Assembly (NCBI GenBank): GCA_025642065.1
Contig: JAODUP010000426.1
Span: 261,001-325,000 of the forward strand
DNA from: Paralvinella palmiformis
Lineage: Eukaryota > Annelida > Polychaeta > Terebellida > Alvinellidae
Direction of reading: 5' to 3'
Length of the DNA stretch: 64,000 bases
Part shown: positions 1 to 13,338 of the stretch, piece after piece
Layout of the letters: every line of letters begins with the position of its first letter
Position numbering within the stretch: position 1 is the first letter of the stretch
Translations under genes and position numbers: made by a program
Notes under the pieces: generated by a model
What the model saw: only the letters and a program-made list of their open reading frames with translations
Database searches by the model: none
Told to the model about the DNA's origin: nothing

Positions 1-80
1 ACTTACTTTGCTCTGTGGTTTCCTTTCGTGTTTTTCATGGTTGTTGTTTTTTCAAAGGCCACTCTCATGTCTGATTAATA
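1..80 (+). repeat. Dispersed repeat copy (matches 21495-21570)
   Basis: The stretch from ctttgctctg to tgtctgatta is closely matched near 21495-21570, with shared runs such as ctttgctctg, gtttcct and tttttcaaagg. It is therefore a repeat family with two copies in the window. No coding content is recognised. Confidence 0.6.
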
Positions 81-482
81 AACCAGAGAGAGAGAGAGAG
101 CTGCTCAACCACCAAATTGGACAGAATGTGGTTATTATATCATTAATCTATTTTAGATGTTTAACTCATTATAATGTAATGATAATTAGTTGTATTATTT
201 TATAGAGCAGTCATTCTGTATAAAACTCCATTATATGAAAATAAATTAATTGATTGTTATATCACATCATGATATTCCATTGATTGAGATTAATCGAACA
301 TGTAGAAGGGGGGGGGGGGGCTGTTGGGGTAATAGTTTGGCTGCTACATATATATAGACATTGATGGAAGATGTAGAGATAATTATTATTATAATCATCA
401 CTATGAATTTTTTTATTTGCTTCATATTGATAATTTATGAATATATACAAATAAAACAAAAATCAATTAACTTGGCATATCC

Positions 483-760
483 AATTCTAAATGGGTGTGT
501 TTTAGTGTGTGTGCAGTCAAACTCCCTTCAGTGACCACCTCACTAGAATAAACACTTCACTAAAGTGACAGCCAAATTACAGTCCTTGGGTTTTTACCAT
601 TTTAGTCCAGCTGGTCTCTCAACACAGTAACCACCTCACCTTAGTGACCACTTGAATGCCGTCTGAAATAGAAACAAATCATCCTGTTCTAGTGACCACT
701 GACTTATAACTGTAATTACATGATCACTACAGCTCATGTTGTCTACAGTTCAAGATTTGT
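483..760. repeat. Degenerate element with iterated gtgaccac motifs
   Basis: The motif gtgaccac recurs several times (near 533, 637 and 694, with diverged forms between), giving an internally repetitive, non-coding block. It may be part of an old DNA-transposon-derived repeat; I cannot assign a family. Confidence 0.3.
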
Positions 761-904
761 TTGCGTCAGTAATTAACTGTAATTGATTTTTGTTAATTTG
801 GTTTATTTGTAGCTGCTGGGTTAGTTCTAAGACAATTGCAATTATCAGTAATTTGAATGAATATATCTTCCATTTTGCTGTATGTACAGGCTGTCATGTC
901 AGAT

Positions 905-1000
905 GTACACATGTTTCTTGTGTGTGTATAATAATAATAATGTATATTTAATAAAGCGGCCTTACTAGCAAGAGCCATTCGTGGACACTGCACATCCCAC
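905..1000 (-). mobile_element. SINE/LINE-like 3' tail, reverse orientation
   Basis: Read on the minus strand, this holds aatggctcttgctagtaagg followed by gctttattaaatatacatta and a TTA-rich tail. The same tail occurs on the plus strand near 30285-30340. Short elements ending in a (TTA)n-type tail are typical of tRNA-SINE or LINE 3' ends in invertebrate genomes. The family is not identified. Confidence 0.55.
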
Positions 1001-1009
1001 CTCATATTT

Positions 1010-1760
1010 TGGACTAAACAGCAGAAAAATTGAACAAACCCAATGTGTCAAAGACCTTGGTATAAAAATGAGTGACACTCAGTTTCAGTGACCATATAGA
1101 GACAGTTTGTTACAAATGCGGGTGGATCATAAGAAGTTTCCATGCAAGAGAAATGCACACTATGAAAACCTTATGGTGGAGCATAGTCCAGCCACACATA
1201 GATTACTGCTCCCAGCTATGGACACCACACAAAGTTGGAGATATCCAGAAAATTAAGTATCTCTTGAGATCATTCTCCAGTAAGATATATCCAATATCTG
1301 ACCTAAATTATTGGGATCGACTATCAGCCCTCAAGATGTACTCTCAGGAGAGGAGTATGTAATGATAGTTGATACTGAATTATATACACCTGGAAACTTC
1401 TAGAAGGAATTGGGCCAAATATTAGAATAACATATTACACATCAATAAGGCAGGGTCGCCTATGCCAAGTCCCCCAAATAAAACAGTGTGCAAGTGATAA
1501 AATTAGGGCAATCAGAGAAGGGAACCTTCAGATTAGGGATCCACAGCTTTTCAACAGCTTTCCAATAAATACCTGCATAGCATCCCACTCCCAGACAAAC
1601 CAAAAATACCAGGCTACACGACCGAAACAGACACAAACTCCGGCGTCATATCTATGAGGATTTCCAGGGAAAGTTGAGCAATACAGCTGTGGCGCAATTA
1701 CCGACCTGGCTGGAGAGATAATACTCTGGAACTAACTAACTCAGGGTACACCTAGACTAT
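1010..1760 (+). pseudogene. Non-LTR retrotransposon (CR1/Jockey-like) reverse-transcriptase C-terminal fragment
   Basis: This is the decayed end of a LINE polyprotein. Translation in shifting frames gives the characteristic post-RT sequence: CVKDLGIKMSD, then SFSDHIE, LWWSIVQPHIDYCSQLW, FSSKIYP and LNYWDRLSALKMYSQER, then YTWKLLEGIGPNI and RDPQLFNSFP. In LINEs this region follows the YxDD palm and covers the thumb/connection segment. Here the frame is broken by indels near 1080 and after the stop at about 1360, and the catalytic RT core is missing. It is a 5'-truncated, dead copy. The AT microsatellite at 1929-1977 lies beyond its end and may derive from its tail. Confidence 0.85.
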
Positions 1761-1926
1761 GTTAATTGCTATTACAGATATTGGGTGTCCTAATTGAAAC
1801 TTTATTTCCATCTTAATGAGAGGTAATGGAATTATAATAATGAGTATAGAAAAATTGTATTGTGTGTTAGTTTTGAAATTGTACATTTGTTTATGATAAA
1901 TAAATATGAGAATTAATAAAAATTGG

Positions 1927-1928
<2 letters not shown>

Positions 1929-1977
<49 letters not shown>
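1929..1977. repeat. (TA)n microsatellite
   Basis: About 49 bp of pure alternating TA. Similar tracts lie near 5416-5460, 8678-8713, 17012-17044, 17797-17823, 22591-22616, 24817-24849, 30857-30876, 34728-34760, 37284-37316, 40119-40150, 41740-41766, 45848-45888 and 63618-63654. Confidence 0.95.
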
Positions 1978-1984
<7 letters not shown>

Positions 1985-2424
1985 GATAACAGAATTCCAC
2001 AATAGACTTGTGCTGAATACTACACATAGTATTCAAATATTTTCAGATTGATTTATCTATCTGACATGTTTATATACATAATCATAGAGACCTGTATATA
2101 TATAATTTTATACTTGTAGCCACAGATAAGTTATCACTAAACACAGAATCAGTCAAATCTAAAATGTCTAATGATATTCCTGTTTTTATAAAAAATCTTC
2201 AACATGTTGCATTGAATTCTATCAAATTGTTTTAAATTATTAATATTTCTTTATTGTTTTAAATAACATTAGACTAAATATTTTGGATGATTAAGCAATG
2301 ACATTCTGGTGATAAAACTTAATTAATTTCCCTTATTTATCCTTTTAACTTACAACATTGGAAGAGAAAGTATTAATACTTATAGTATAATAGGATGACA
2401 GACAATTAAAATATCCTTCCATCC

Positions 2425-2575
2425 AATTGTTGTTTGGAGTTATTTTGCCTCGGTGTTGGTCACACTTGGGACATACAGTAGAGAGGTCACTCCCCCGGTA
2501 AATAAATCACACGAAGACATATACAACTATAGGTTGGATTAAAACCCAGAACCTGGAGCAATTTATAAATATAAT
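2425..2575 (-). mobile_element. tRNA-derived SINE, 5'-truncated, reverse orientation
   Basis: Read on the minus strand, this contains a diverged Pol III box B (ggttttaatcc), then a body ending atgtcccaagtgtgaccaacaccgagg. The body matches the element at 52213-52375 (gtcccaaatataaacaacaccgaag), so both are copies of one SINE family. The box A half is missing here. Confidence 0.6.
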
Positions 2576-3777
2576 TAATTATCTCTGACATTTAAGTAGA
2601 TTTGATAAGTTAGGAAATGTATTTTCATCTAATTTGTTTTGGAGAATTAATTTTGTGTATTGTTAATAATTTTATCCTAGTTTGTTGTAGTGTATAGTAT
2701 TGGTTTCCTTATAATATATTATAGGATAAAAATTGTTTCCATATTTTGTCTACCTAATCTTAATTGCATACAATTTATGTTTAATAATGTCACTAAAACC
2801 AGACAATTACGACTAATCAAGCGTTAACTTCAGTTATAAACAATGATGGCAGGGTTTTTGTTTACCTTGGTATGAAATTGTACTGACATTTGGGGGTCAA
2901 AACTTGTGTTTCAGAACAATATCTAGCTCAGAGGAGATTATTGATTTGAGAATAAAAGACTTGAACGTAAATGATCTAATTGTAGAGAGAAATCTGTGTT
3001 GAGATCATTTTGTAAACCAATGTATGTTCATATTTTAGTGTAGATCAGATGTATTGTTCACATTTATTATATATATATTATGTTGTTTTGTTATCAAAAA
3101 CTAGGTCATTTAGACAGTGTAGAACTGTCCTAGCTTAAGATATTTATATTAAAATCTCAGATTGGCAGATTGACCAAACAAATATCTGATAACAGTTAGC
3201 TTTAGGAATTGAAAAATGACATCGTTATCATTATTTTGTACAAATTACTGTTAATAAATCAATATTACAGTAATAAAGTATAATATAATGATATTACTAA
3301 CACTTGTATATAGACTAATTACAAGATTGGAAAATGAACTAGTTGTCAATGAATGTTTGATGCCATTAAATAAATACTGATAATTGATAAACCTGATAGA
3401 GTGATTTAGATTTGACTTATTTTAATGGTTAAAGTCTTACAAAATTAACAATTAGTGAAGTACAGGACTTTTACTAAAATGTATTTATCTGACAGTAAAA
3501 CTAACAACTAATAATAAAAACATATCTGTTTCTCACTGTGATTGTGAACACAATGTTGATTTTATGGATTATTTTTCAGGTCACAAAATATCGGGTCAAT
3601 GATGTCATATTTAAAATATTTTGGTTATATATATGCTGGTGATATTTTGGTGTTGATGATGTCTTTCCATTGTTGATAATTATATCAGAATTGGTCATAA
3701 TAATAAAGACTAATGAATTAAACTTCAAAGTTTCCCTATTTTTATATAAACAAATTATTTCCTTTATTTGTTAACAG
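2576..3777. other. Sequence upstream of the first visible TBC exon, no gene seen
   Basis: AT-rich sequence with no coding ORF and no recognised repeat. It ends in the acceptor tttgttaacag at 3777, so it is the 3' part of an intron of the TBC gene whose earlier exons lie left of the window. Confidence 0.6.
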
Positions 3778-4017
3778 GAGCTTATTCTCCCGTAAAGCGA
3801 AGGAAGCATCAGCTGATAGTAGTCCACTTGGCTGGCGTCTGTTTGGTAAGATCCCACCGAAGACGTCTCCTATAAAGGATGATAATCTTATGACAGATTG
3901 TCAATCGAGGTCGGTGACGGAGTCATATTCCATCAAATATAATGATCAACTTAAAGTAAAACGTACAGATATAGAAGCACCATCAACAACAGCATTAATA
4001 CTGGAACACCGACCAAG
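3778..4017 (+). CDS. TBC1D12/14: TBC1D12/14-like exon a (first visible)
   Basis: Acceptor ttaacag|g, donor ccaag|gtcaga. It encodes [24 protein letters not shown] and [11 protein letters not shown], which match the LGWKLFGK and STTALILE segments of vertebrate TBC1D14. The exon begins with the last base of a split codon, so an upstream coding exon must exist. Confidence 0.9.
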
Positions 4018-5415
4018 GTCAGAATAATAATTACTTGTCTGCAATGTAATTTGGCTAACTTTTGTCATATTATTTCTACTTCATTTATAATATTGGTTCA
4101 TTATATTAGTAATATTATTTTGTATAGAGATTTAAAATAACACTCTTCGCTGAATATATTTACTGAGAATAAATAAAAATATTTTTATTACTTTTGTTCA
4201 TACAATAGACAACAGTTAGTGATTTTACAACATTGATACAGTAGTAGTTGACTTAGAAGTTGATACGTGGCTTTACTCCGTGTGTCTTTATTATTAACTA
4301 CCATTAACCTTCGACATTTTCTATTTTGGTTTGGGAGTCATATACCTGATTTAGTACATTTAAATCATGAATGGAAATGTGATCAGATATAAATTTTCTG
4401 CATTTGTGAAAAATTAATAACAGCGAGACAATGGTAAAAAGCAGGGGAGGGGCTTTGTATTAAAATATCAATATGAATGCATTTTATTTTGATTAATATG
4501 AAAATAAATAAATACCATCTAGTATATGAATAAGAATATTAATACCTCTGTATATTTAAAATAATTTAAGATTTGACCTAGGGAATAATTTTGTGATATT
4601 TCTAAATTTATTTATCTTATTTTTGCTCAGTTTTGGAGAATGCACAACACAGATGTTATATAATTATTTGAAAAATTACAACTGTAGACTAGTGGAGCAA
4701 TATTTGTAATGTTTCTTGGACTTTTGTTATGATGACAGTGATTTTTAGATATGTTGATTGTCAATTCTATTCTTACCCTATTATGTAAACGTCTCATTTA
4801 GCCACCTGTATAATAATTAATTTATGTTACTTAATGGTCTTAAAATTATGATTTATTATTATAATTGTGGCTCTCTACAAAACTTTTGTAATTAGTTTGT
4901 TTTGTGTAGCATTCACATAGCACACAAAATACACTTTAACTTCAGGAGGTTTTTAATTTGGAATAAATGACATTGCTGTGAGGATTTGTCAAGGTCATCA
5001 AGTCTATTTTTAGGTAACTGTAATCACATATTTAACCAGTTCAGTTTCAGATAAATAGTTCAAATATAGATTATATAAATGGTAATGTTTATGTGAAACA
5101 TTCCAATTTAAATGACAATATTTTATGTAAAAAAACAACACTGATTGAAAATAGTCATTTTGAGTATAAACATGAAAACATCATCATTTACTCTCAGTAG
5201 TTTACTCTTCTTGTTTACACACTGATTTCCATAAAATATAATGAGGTTATTGGTACTCAGTTTATCTCTCTCACAAAATAATTTTGTAATCTGTCCAAAC
5301 TTACAAAAATGTGAACTAAGGCTGTAAAGCAGTTAAATCTTTAATAAAAAAAGGTTATTGACCCTTTGATATTTGAGTGTATATCTTGTATATTATTTAT
5401 GGACATATTATGCTG

Positions 5416-5449
<34 letters not shown>

Positions 5450-8400
5450 TATATATATATACTGATCAGAGGTTAAAGGTCAGAAGGTTATTATTATTTA
5501 TATTCCAGAGGTTTACCTTCAAAAGATCCTGAAGAAGAGCTTAGACATCGTCAACAATATGAGGCTATGGTAGAGGCAGCAAAGAAAAAAGGTTTGTGTG
5601 TGTGTGTGTGTGTTTGTGAAGTGGCTAACACAGAGAATTGTGAATAATATTTTTGGATGGTTTATCAGTTAATTTTCATGCTATGTCATGTAATGTCAAC
5701 ATATTATATATATTATGTGCCATATGCTATATTTTCATAAGTGTCTTTTGAAAAGGCCTTAAATATTAAAATAACCTGAGCAGGAGAGGACAGTATATAG
5801 ATATTGGAATGTGACAAAAACTTAAATGAAATTGTAATATTTGACTAAACAAGCCATTCACTGGGATAATAGATTTATTAAGTATTGGTGATATAATTGT
5901 ATAATTAACATCCTTTCTCTTTTCAATAATGATATAGCTGTTTACTGTAGTATCAACTATCTCTTCATTATATCGATATTTTGATGTTTATTTACGAGGC
6001 ATAATCAAGGAAACATTTTCAGATTAATGTTTTCACTATACCAGCAAAATTTGAAATGTTTGAACTTGATAAATCATAAGACAATAATCTTTATTGATAT
6101 TTGATTGTTGTTTTTGTAGATTAATAAAGATGAATATAAAACATCAAGTTTGAAGCTATTTATGTTAATCCACAAAAACAAAATTACAGTCATTAATAGC
6201 CAGATCAACTGACATGAATGTAAACAATCCATAAATTGACCCAAATAAAATAACGTTTAACAGGACTCACATTAACCACTTTAAAAGCATTGCTATTTTA
6301 ATCAATAAACTCTAAAATCTACTTGCCTGAATGCAAATTAGGTTTCCAACTATTTAAAAAATAAATTTCAAGGAAAATCCTATTTGTTTTGGCAAATTAA
6401 ACTTTATCAACAACACACTGAATTATTGTGTGTATGTGTGATTCAGTACGTACGTGTAGATGACTTATAGATACAGAAATGACACTTAAAAACATAAAAT
6501 TTAATGAACCACAATTATTACAATGAACATCACAAAATTGGAGTCTTCTCTGTCCAGATGTGCCATCATCTTTGAAGTGCATGCTGTGCATCATATTCCA
6601 AAAGATCTGTTTCCTCTATCGCCACACACACATTAAACGATCATTCTGGTCAACGACTAGACTGGATTTCCAATCTGGCTTTATTCCCTTAAGAGCAGAG
6701 AAATCCTGCTCACATACAGCTGGACCATGATTAATTTGAAGGGCTTCAGGATTTGAACAAATTGAGGTGGAGGTCTCCCTATTCCATAGAGCAGAGGCCT
6801 TGCTATACAGTTACAGAGGGCGCACCGCCCTGCCCCTCCTACTGCCCACCCTGCCCACCCTGCCCAGCAGAATCCTCGCCCTGCCCCACAAATCTCCCAT
6901 TGATATACTGCCCCACCCATAGACCAGTGTTGATTCTACGATTGTTAGGAAGTGGGCGCTGGATGTCATATCTGTTGATGAAGTTGGCCCTGAAGTAGTC
7001 AGGGGGAGTGCCAAGGGCACGAAGATATTTGTTTCGCCATGATTGTTGACGGTTGTCATGACGATACTTGAAAAAACTTAGAAGACGGGCCGTCATTGGC
7101 CAATTTTCATGCATTTTCAGTGTCTCAGGCAATCAAACAGCACATAACAATGCACGATTAAAAACTAAGTAACTTCAGTAAGTCATTCATTACTCGGAAT
7201 ATTTAGTGGGTGTATCATATAACGGACGGAGATTTAATGGAAATTTTCTGAGGCACTTCAGGCGCAGTTGCTATATTTTTTTGAAGTAGTTGCGTAACCA
7301 TGTTCGTTGGCACTAAATGTCCAAGCAGTCAATGCCCATGCACTGCCTCCCAATAACGGCGAGCATTTGCATATGTGCTGACTCCAAAATTTGTTACATT
7401 TTCTAATATAGCGGTTCAGCATAATAGAGTTTTCGCTTGGATTTTTATAACCGCATACGAGCATCCAAAAGAGTATCACTAGCATACACAGTTCTGATGC
7501 TTGGCTTGCAGCTCCACATTCGAGCACCAAAAATACACATATTTGGCGCATGCCTTTTGAGTGTTTGGGCCAGTGAACATGGTTCCGATGTTCGACTAGC
7601 CAACAACGTTTTTGCATCCCTCATCTAAATTTCACGGGAATCCTGTAAAAACACATCCTAGAATCAGCCCTGATAAAGTTACTGCCATTAATTTATGGGA
7701 GTTGACATATTGTGTATAACTATACAAAACTGCTACAGATAATATCTGTTGTTGATTTATAGCCACTTCAGATCATACAAAATGATCATACAAAATGTTT
7801 TGAATGCATAAATCTGTGATTTGCGCAATTCCTTTAGTTGTAATCTTCCCTAATAACAGATGTGTCATTATAAATATCCTTTGTGCGTAAATACCACTAA
7901 ATCAGAAAACAAAGGTACATACTGAATTATGAACCACTAACTGCACAACGAGTTCACATAATATATATGTAGTACATAATACATATAAAACAATATATCC
8001 TTGATGTGCAACTTATATAACATATGTATATTTTATTATTTAAAGTCTTTTTCTTTTACTGAGTGCTTTTCCTGTTATCTTCAGATGTTGTTTATGTCTA
8101 ACATGGTACATCAAACCTTTGTGTTGAGTGTTTTCATTGGTCAATTGCATTGAAAAAAAACCTGTCAGAACAGAACAAATTTAGCAGAAAAGGTACCACA
8201 TACCAATATATGGGTCTTATTTTTAGGTAGTTATTGTCGCTAGTTTAGGAATGGGTGGAATGGCTGAAGCAACTGGACATAGCACATAGCCAGGTGTATC
8301 TCCATTACAGATTCCCAGGAAGCTTCAACTGGACAGAATATTGGATATATCAAAGAACCTGCATTTGCTGTACTCAAAACTGACATATATGTATAGTGTT

Positions 8401-8675
8401 GCTAGTTCACTGTCACTATCCTCAGCAGAAGTTGAAAGACTCTTCAGTCATTTAAAGCTGACAAAGTCAGATTGATGTGCCAGTCTTGGAAATAAAAGAC
8501 TGAACCTATTGTTAAACATCAAATTGAACATGGAGGAAGAAATATGGGTCAGAAGTCAAGTTGGCCAGATTGATACAGAGGAGACTAAGATCTCATACTC
8601 TTGTTCCAGTGGCTAGTTTAAAAATGATTATGAGCACAATGATATTGTAACTTGTAGTGTATAAGTCAGCATACT

Positions 8676-8717
<42 letters not shown>

Positions 8718-11700
8718 AAGTATTGTCATGTTCCCATTCACTTGTTACAGTAAAATATTTACTAAATGAGTAAAACTGTGATGGCCTCAGAAATTAAATA
8801 ATTTAATTATATATGTAGATGTTCTTTACTTCGTCATTATTGTATACATGTCATGTTATTACATTTGTAGACCAATTTTGACATAATGCATTAAAAGTTT
8901 AATCCTCAGTCAAATAAGATAATACCACAGAATAATACTGATAAAGATACATAATTATGTGTAGTTATTGTTTAACACAGAATCAAAACTGACATGCATA
9001 GTTCCTGTCCTTTAAAATTCTTATTAATGCAACCATTATCCTTCCCCGCTCCCAAACCCACCCCTGGTTCGACCCATCCACTCCCTCAGTGCCCATGTAT
9101 TTCTTCCCACTCTGCCCCTTTTTTAATCTAGCTATGGGTCTGCATAGAGTGTGGGAATCTGTTGTACTATTCCAACGTCAAAGACTTGCATGAATTAGCT
9201 GAGTCCACTGTACATGAAGTTCTAGTCGATCAATACATCTGTAGAGTGATCCAGGATAACACTGAGATCTTGCTGGTCATATGGAACTAGAACGTCCTGG
9301 TTTCTTGGCCACTCATTGACATTAAATAACCTACCAACTTTTATGATCCGTGTAGCAATAGCTCCATCACTGTCTAGTGTTATCAACAACCTTTCTTGTG
9401 ACATACATGTTAGTGTAATTCCCTTGATTGGTTATTGACCTAAAGCTATCAGTTCCAGATTCACTGTTTCTGGTACATTTACTTTAGTGTGAAGTTATAT
9501 AATCTCTCTGGTAACTGATCATCAATCTTACCAACATTTACAATACATCTCTTAGAAAGTGGATGTATCTCATAATTCTGTGGTTTTTATGGACTAGAAA
9601 CACTAATTTTGGTTGATGTCTGTCCAGGCTTGGCTTGGTATAGCTAACATTGTAAAAATTGGCTTACAAAGCCTGATGGGAGGCAGTGGGTGTTTTCAGA
9701 ACTCCCTCCAGAGAGGTCCATCTTCAGTAATTTAACTCCATTGTTTCAGCTGTCTGTTGTAGTTCTTTTAAGACTTTACTTCAATACTTATACTTTTATA
9801 GTATATGTACATTTTAAAGAACATAAGTTTAGAAGCCACATGCCATACTTCGGCCCATATAACTAAAGGTTTAGAATATTAAAAATCTAATTTTAATGAT
9901 TAAACATCATAGTCCCAGCCTATATGTCATATTTACAGCCATTTAAGATTCTTTTGTCAGAAACACAAACAAATAAACACACATTGTCTTTTATTTTTGT
10001 AGATATTTGTTATACTGGTATAGTTAGTCTAATTTTTGTTAGCTACTCTGATGTACAACAACATGGCGTATTATGAGACAATTGTTTTAATTATCTGCCT
10101 TCTCCCATCTAGTTACATTGTTTTCTTACCTAAATTCGCACTCACACCATCACAGATAATACCCACAACCTTCAATCTCCACTTCACACTTTTGTCCTCA
10201 AAAGCTTTGTTTATGACATCAAAAACACCTTCTGCATGAGCATGCCATACCTAGTGATCACCGTCAATCACCTTAGTACTGTATTCCTGTTCAGTGACTG
10301 ATGTATCAGTGACACCATCAAACTGTATGGCAAAGTCTGAAATATTTAGATGTGGCCTGAAATATGTTGTCAGTTTATGTTGCATGTACATTTCTGCGTT
10401 CTCAAAAAAAATGCTTATGATTACCTATTTTTAATCAGCTTTCCTATTTCTGAATTAATAGTAACCGGCCTTTAAAGTCAAAATATGGTCTAACTATCAT
10501 GAATTAACAATAATGTGTAATATAATTTATATAATAAGTGTCTGCTGTTTACATGTCATATCATTGCTGTTTGACTTTGGTTTCTGATCCATTCATTCTC
10601 TGAAGGCCTAACAATCAATTAGTCAGTCAGTTAGTGAGTGCAGTGAACAGCAGGGTTGGGAGGTTTTTACACAGAAGTTATTAACACCTGTTAATTAACG
10701 GTTATTAACATCATGTAAAAAACAGGTTTAAAAAAAATTTACGCTGACTTTTAAAACTCAATTTAAATAAAATGATAACAATATAACAACATCTACTACA
10801 ACATGACTGTAATACATACAATATGTAATACAGCAATTGAGCTAACAGGCTAATCCACATTTATATGATAACTCGATATCCAGTCTAGTTGACCCCTTCA
10901 CTGACTACTTAACTATATCTGGCATATGGGTAATTACTACTTGTATATACAATAGATAATCTACTAGTCTCAGAATAACTCTCTATCTAATGTTGACACA
11001 AACATGTATTGTAATGTTTTAAGATGTGACTTCATTACTCAGGTGATATGTCATACTATTTTAACACTATGATTAATTTTTGTGGATGAGAAGATCTCAT
11101 TACATGATCGATATATATGAGAGGATTGGTAAAACATGCATGTTAAAGTTGGTTGTTTATTAATATTATTACCCACAATATTTATATCGAATTATGCCAT
11201 CACTATTGCAATGATGTCTGTGATGCAAACAACTAGGAGCTTTCCCAAACCACGAATAATGCCACATATATCATATTCAGCAACACTGGATGATGACATA
11301 TACATTTTATTACCAGCAACATATTTTCTGTCTTTTGTAAATTCAATATCATATATGTATAACTTATTGATTTGGGACCAGGAGCTTTGTTGAAGGACCA
11401 GGAGTTTTATCAGTTAATGGTCCTTCTGACCTGCAGCAATTTCTAAAATTTTACAGATCCCGCACATGGGATTTCGATATTTAAATAATTAGAATATTTG
11501 TCGAAAACTAATAATGAATAAATATGCTCTGAAGTTCTCATGAAAAATCTACTTTGCCAGGTCGGCCATCCATAATTTATAATGATATTTGGTGTGAGGT
11601 TGTCCAATACCAGCATTCTATTAGCAAATGGTTAAACATTAATGTTGAACCCTGTTTAATATGATATAATGAGTGTGTTTTAAATGTAGCTGTGTAATTT

Positions 11701-13259
11701 ATTTCTCTGTTAGATAGTCAAATTGTGTTAGGATAATTTTCAGCAATACACAGTTGAAGTCAAAATATTTTTATTTAATTTAGAGGTATTAAAAATGAGT
11801 TACTATGACCTGTTTTCATGGAACCTGTTTTCAAGTTTCACCCGAATTGTTTTGCAAATTTGATATATTTATTTAACTAAACTGATTCAGTGATACTAAA
11901 TGTGTTACCGTAAGTTAGAGTTTATAACTCGTTTCTTTACTATAACTCAGTGTTAGCTGATGGTGGTAGCTCTACTGTTACTATCTACTATACCTCACTG
12001 GTGGTAGCTCTATTGATACTATCTACTATACCTCAATGTTAGCTGATGGTGGTAGCTCTACTGTTACTATCTACTATACCTCAGTCTTAACTGATGATGG
12101 TAGCTCTACTGTTACTATCTACTATACCTCAGTCTTAACTGATGATGGTAGCTCTACTGTTACTATCTACTATACCTCAGTGCTAACTGATGATGGTAGC
12201 TCTGCTGTTACTATCTACTGTACCTCACTGGTAGCTCTACTGTTAGTAATCTACTATACCTCGCTGGTAGTTTTAGTGTTACTATCTACTATACCTCACT
12301 GGTAGCTCTACTGTTACTAATCTACTATACCTCACTCGTAGTTCTACTGTTACTATCTACTATACCTCACTGGTAGCTCTACTGTTATTATCAACTATAC
12401 CTCACTGGTAGCTCTACTGTTACTATCTACTATACCTCACTGGTAGCTCTACTGTTTCTATCTACTATACCTCACTGGTAGCTCTACTGTTACTATCTAC
12501 TATACCTCACTGGTAGCTCTACTGTTACTATCTACTATACCTCACTGGTAGCTCTACTGTTATTATCAACTATACCTCACTGGTAGCTCTACTGTTACTA
12601 ATCTACTATACCTCACTCGTAGTTCTAGTGTTGCTATCTACTATACCTCTCTGGTAGCTCTACTGTTACTATCTACTATACCTCTCTGGTAGCTCTACTG
12701 TTTCTATCTACTATACCTCACTGGTAGCTCTACTGTTACTATCTACTATACCTCACTGGTAGCTCTACTGTTATTATCAACTATACCTCACTGGTAGCTA
12801 TACTGTTACTAATCTACTATACCTCACTCGTAGTTCTAGTGTTGCTATCTACTATACCTCTCTGGTAGCTCTACTGTTACTATCTACTATACCTCTCTGG
12901 TAGCTCTACTGCTACTATCTAGTATACCTCTCTGGTAGCTCTACTGTTACTATCTACTATACCTCACTGGTAGCTCTACTGTTATTATCAACTATACCTC
13001 ACTGGTAGCTCTACTGTTATTATCAACTATACCTCAATGGTAGCTCTACTGTTATTATCAACTATACCTCACTGGGTAGCTCTACTGTTATTATCAATGG
13101 TAGGTTTCTGTATTAACTTATTGTGTATTATATCAGGTTAGTGGGATATCTGGATTATATTAAGTGTGACATATTCATTTGTGTTTATTTAATCACTCTT
13201 ATGTGGTACATATTTCTTTTCTCGGTGTTCTCTATCTCTCTCTGTGTCACCCCCCACAC

Positions 13260-13338
<79 letters not shown>

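Noticed and set aside
1..3777. Upstream coding exons of the TBC gene
   Set aside because: No open stretch with the expected N-terminal family words and proper splice sites was found; the N-terminus is assumed to lie outside the window.
12036..12305. ORF with 16-residue repeats ([11 protein letters not shown])
   Set aside because: It is the translation of the 48-bp minisatellite variant; the frame is lost once 35-bp units begin, and there is no conserved domain.
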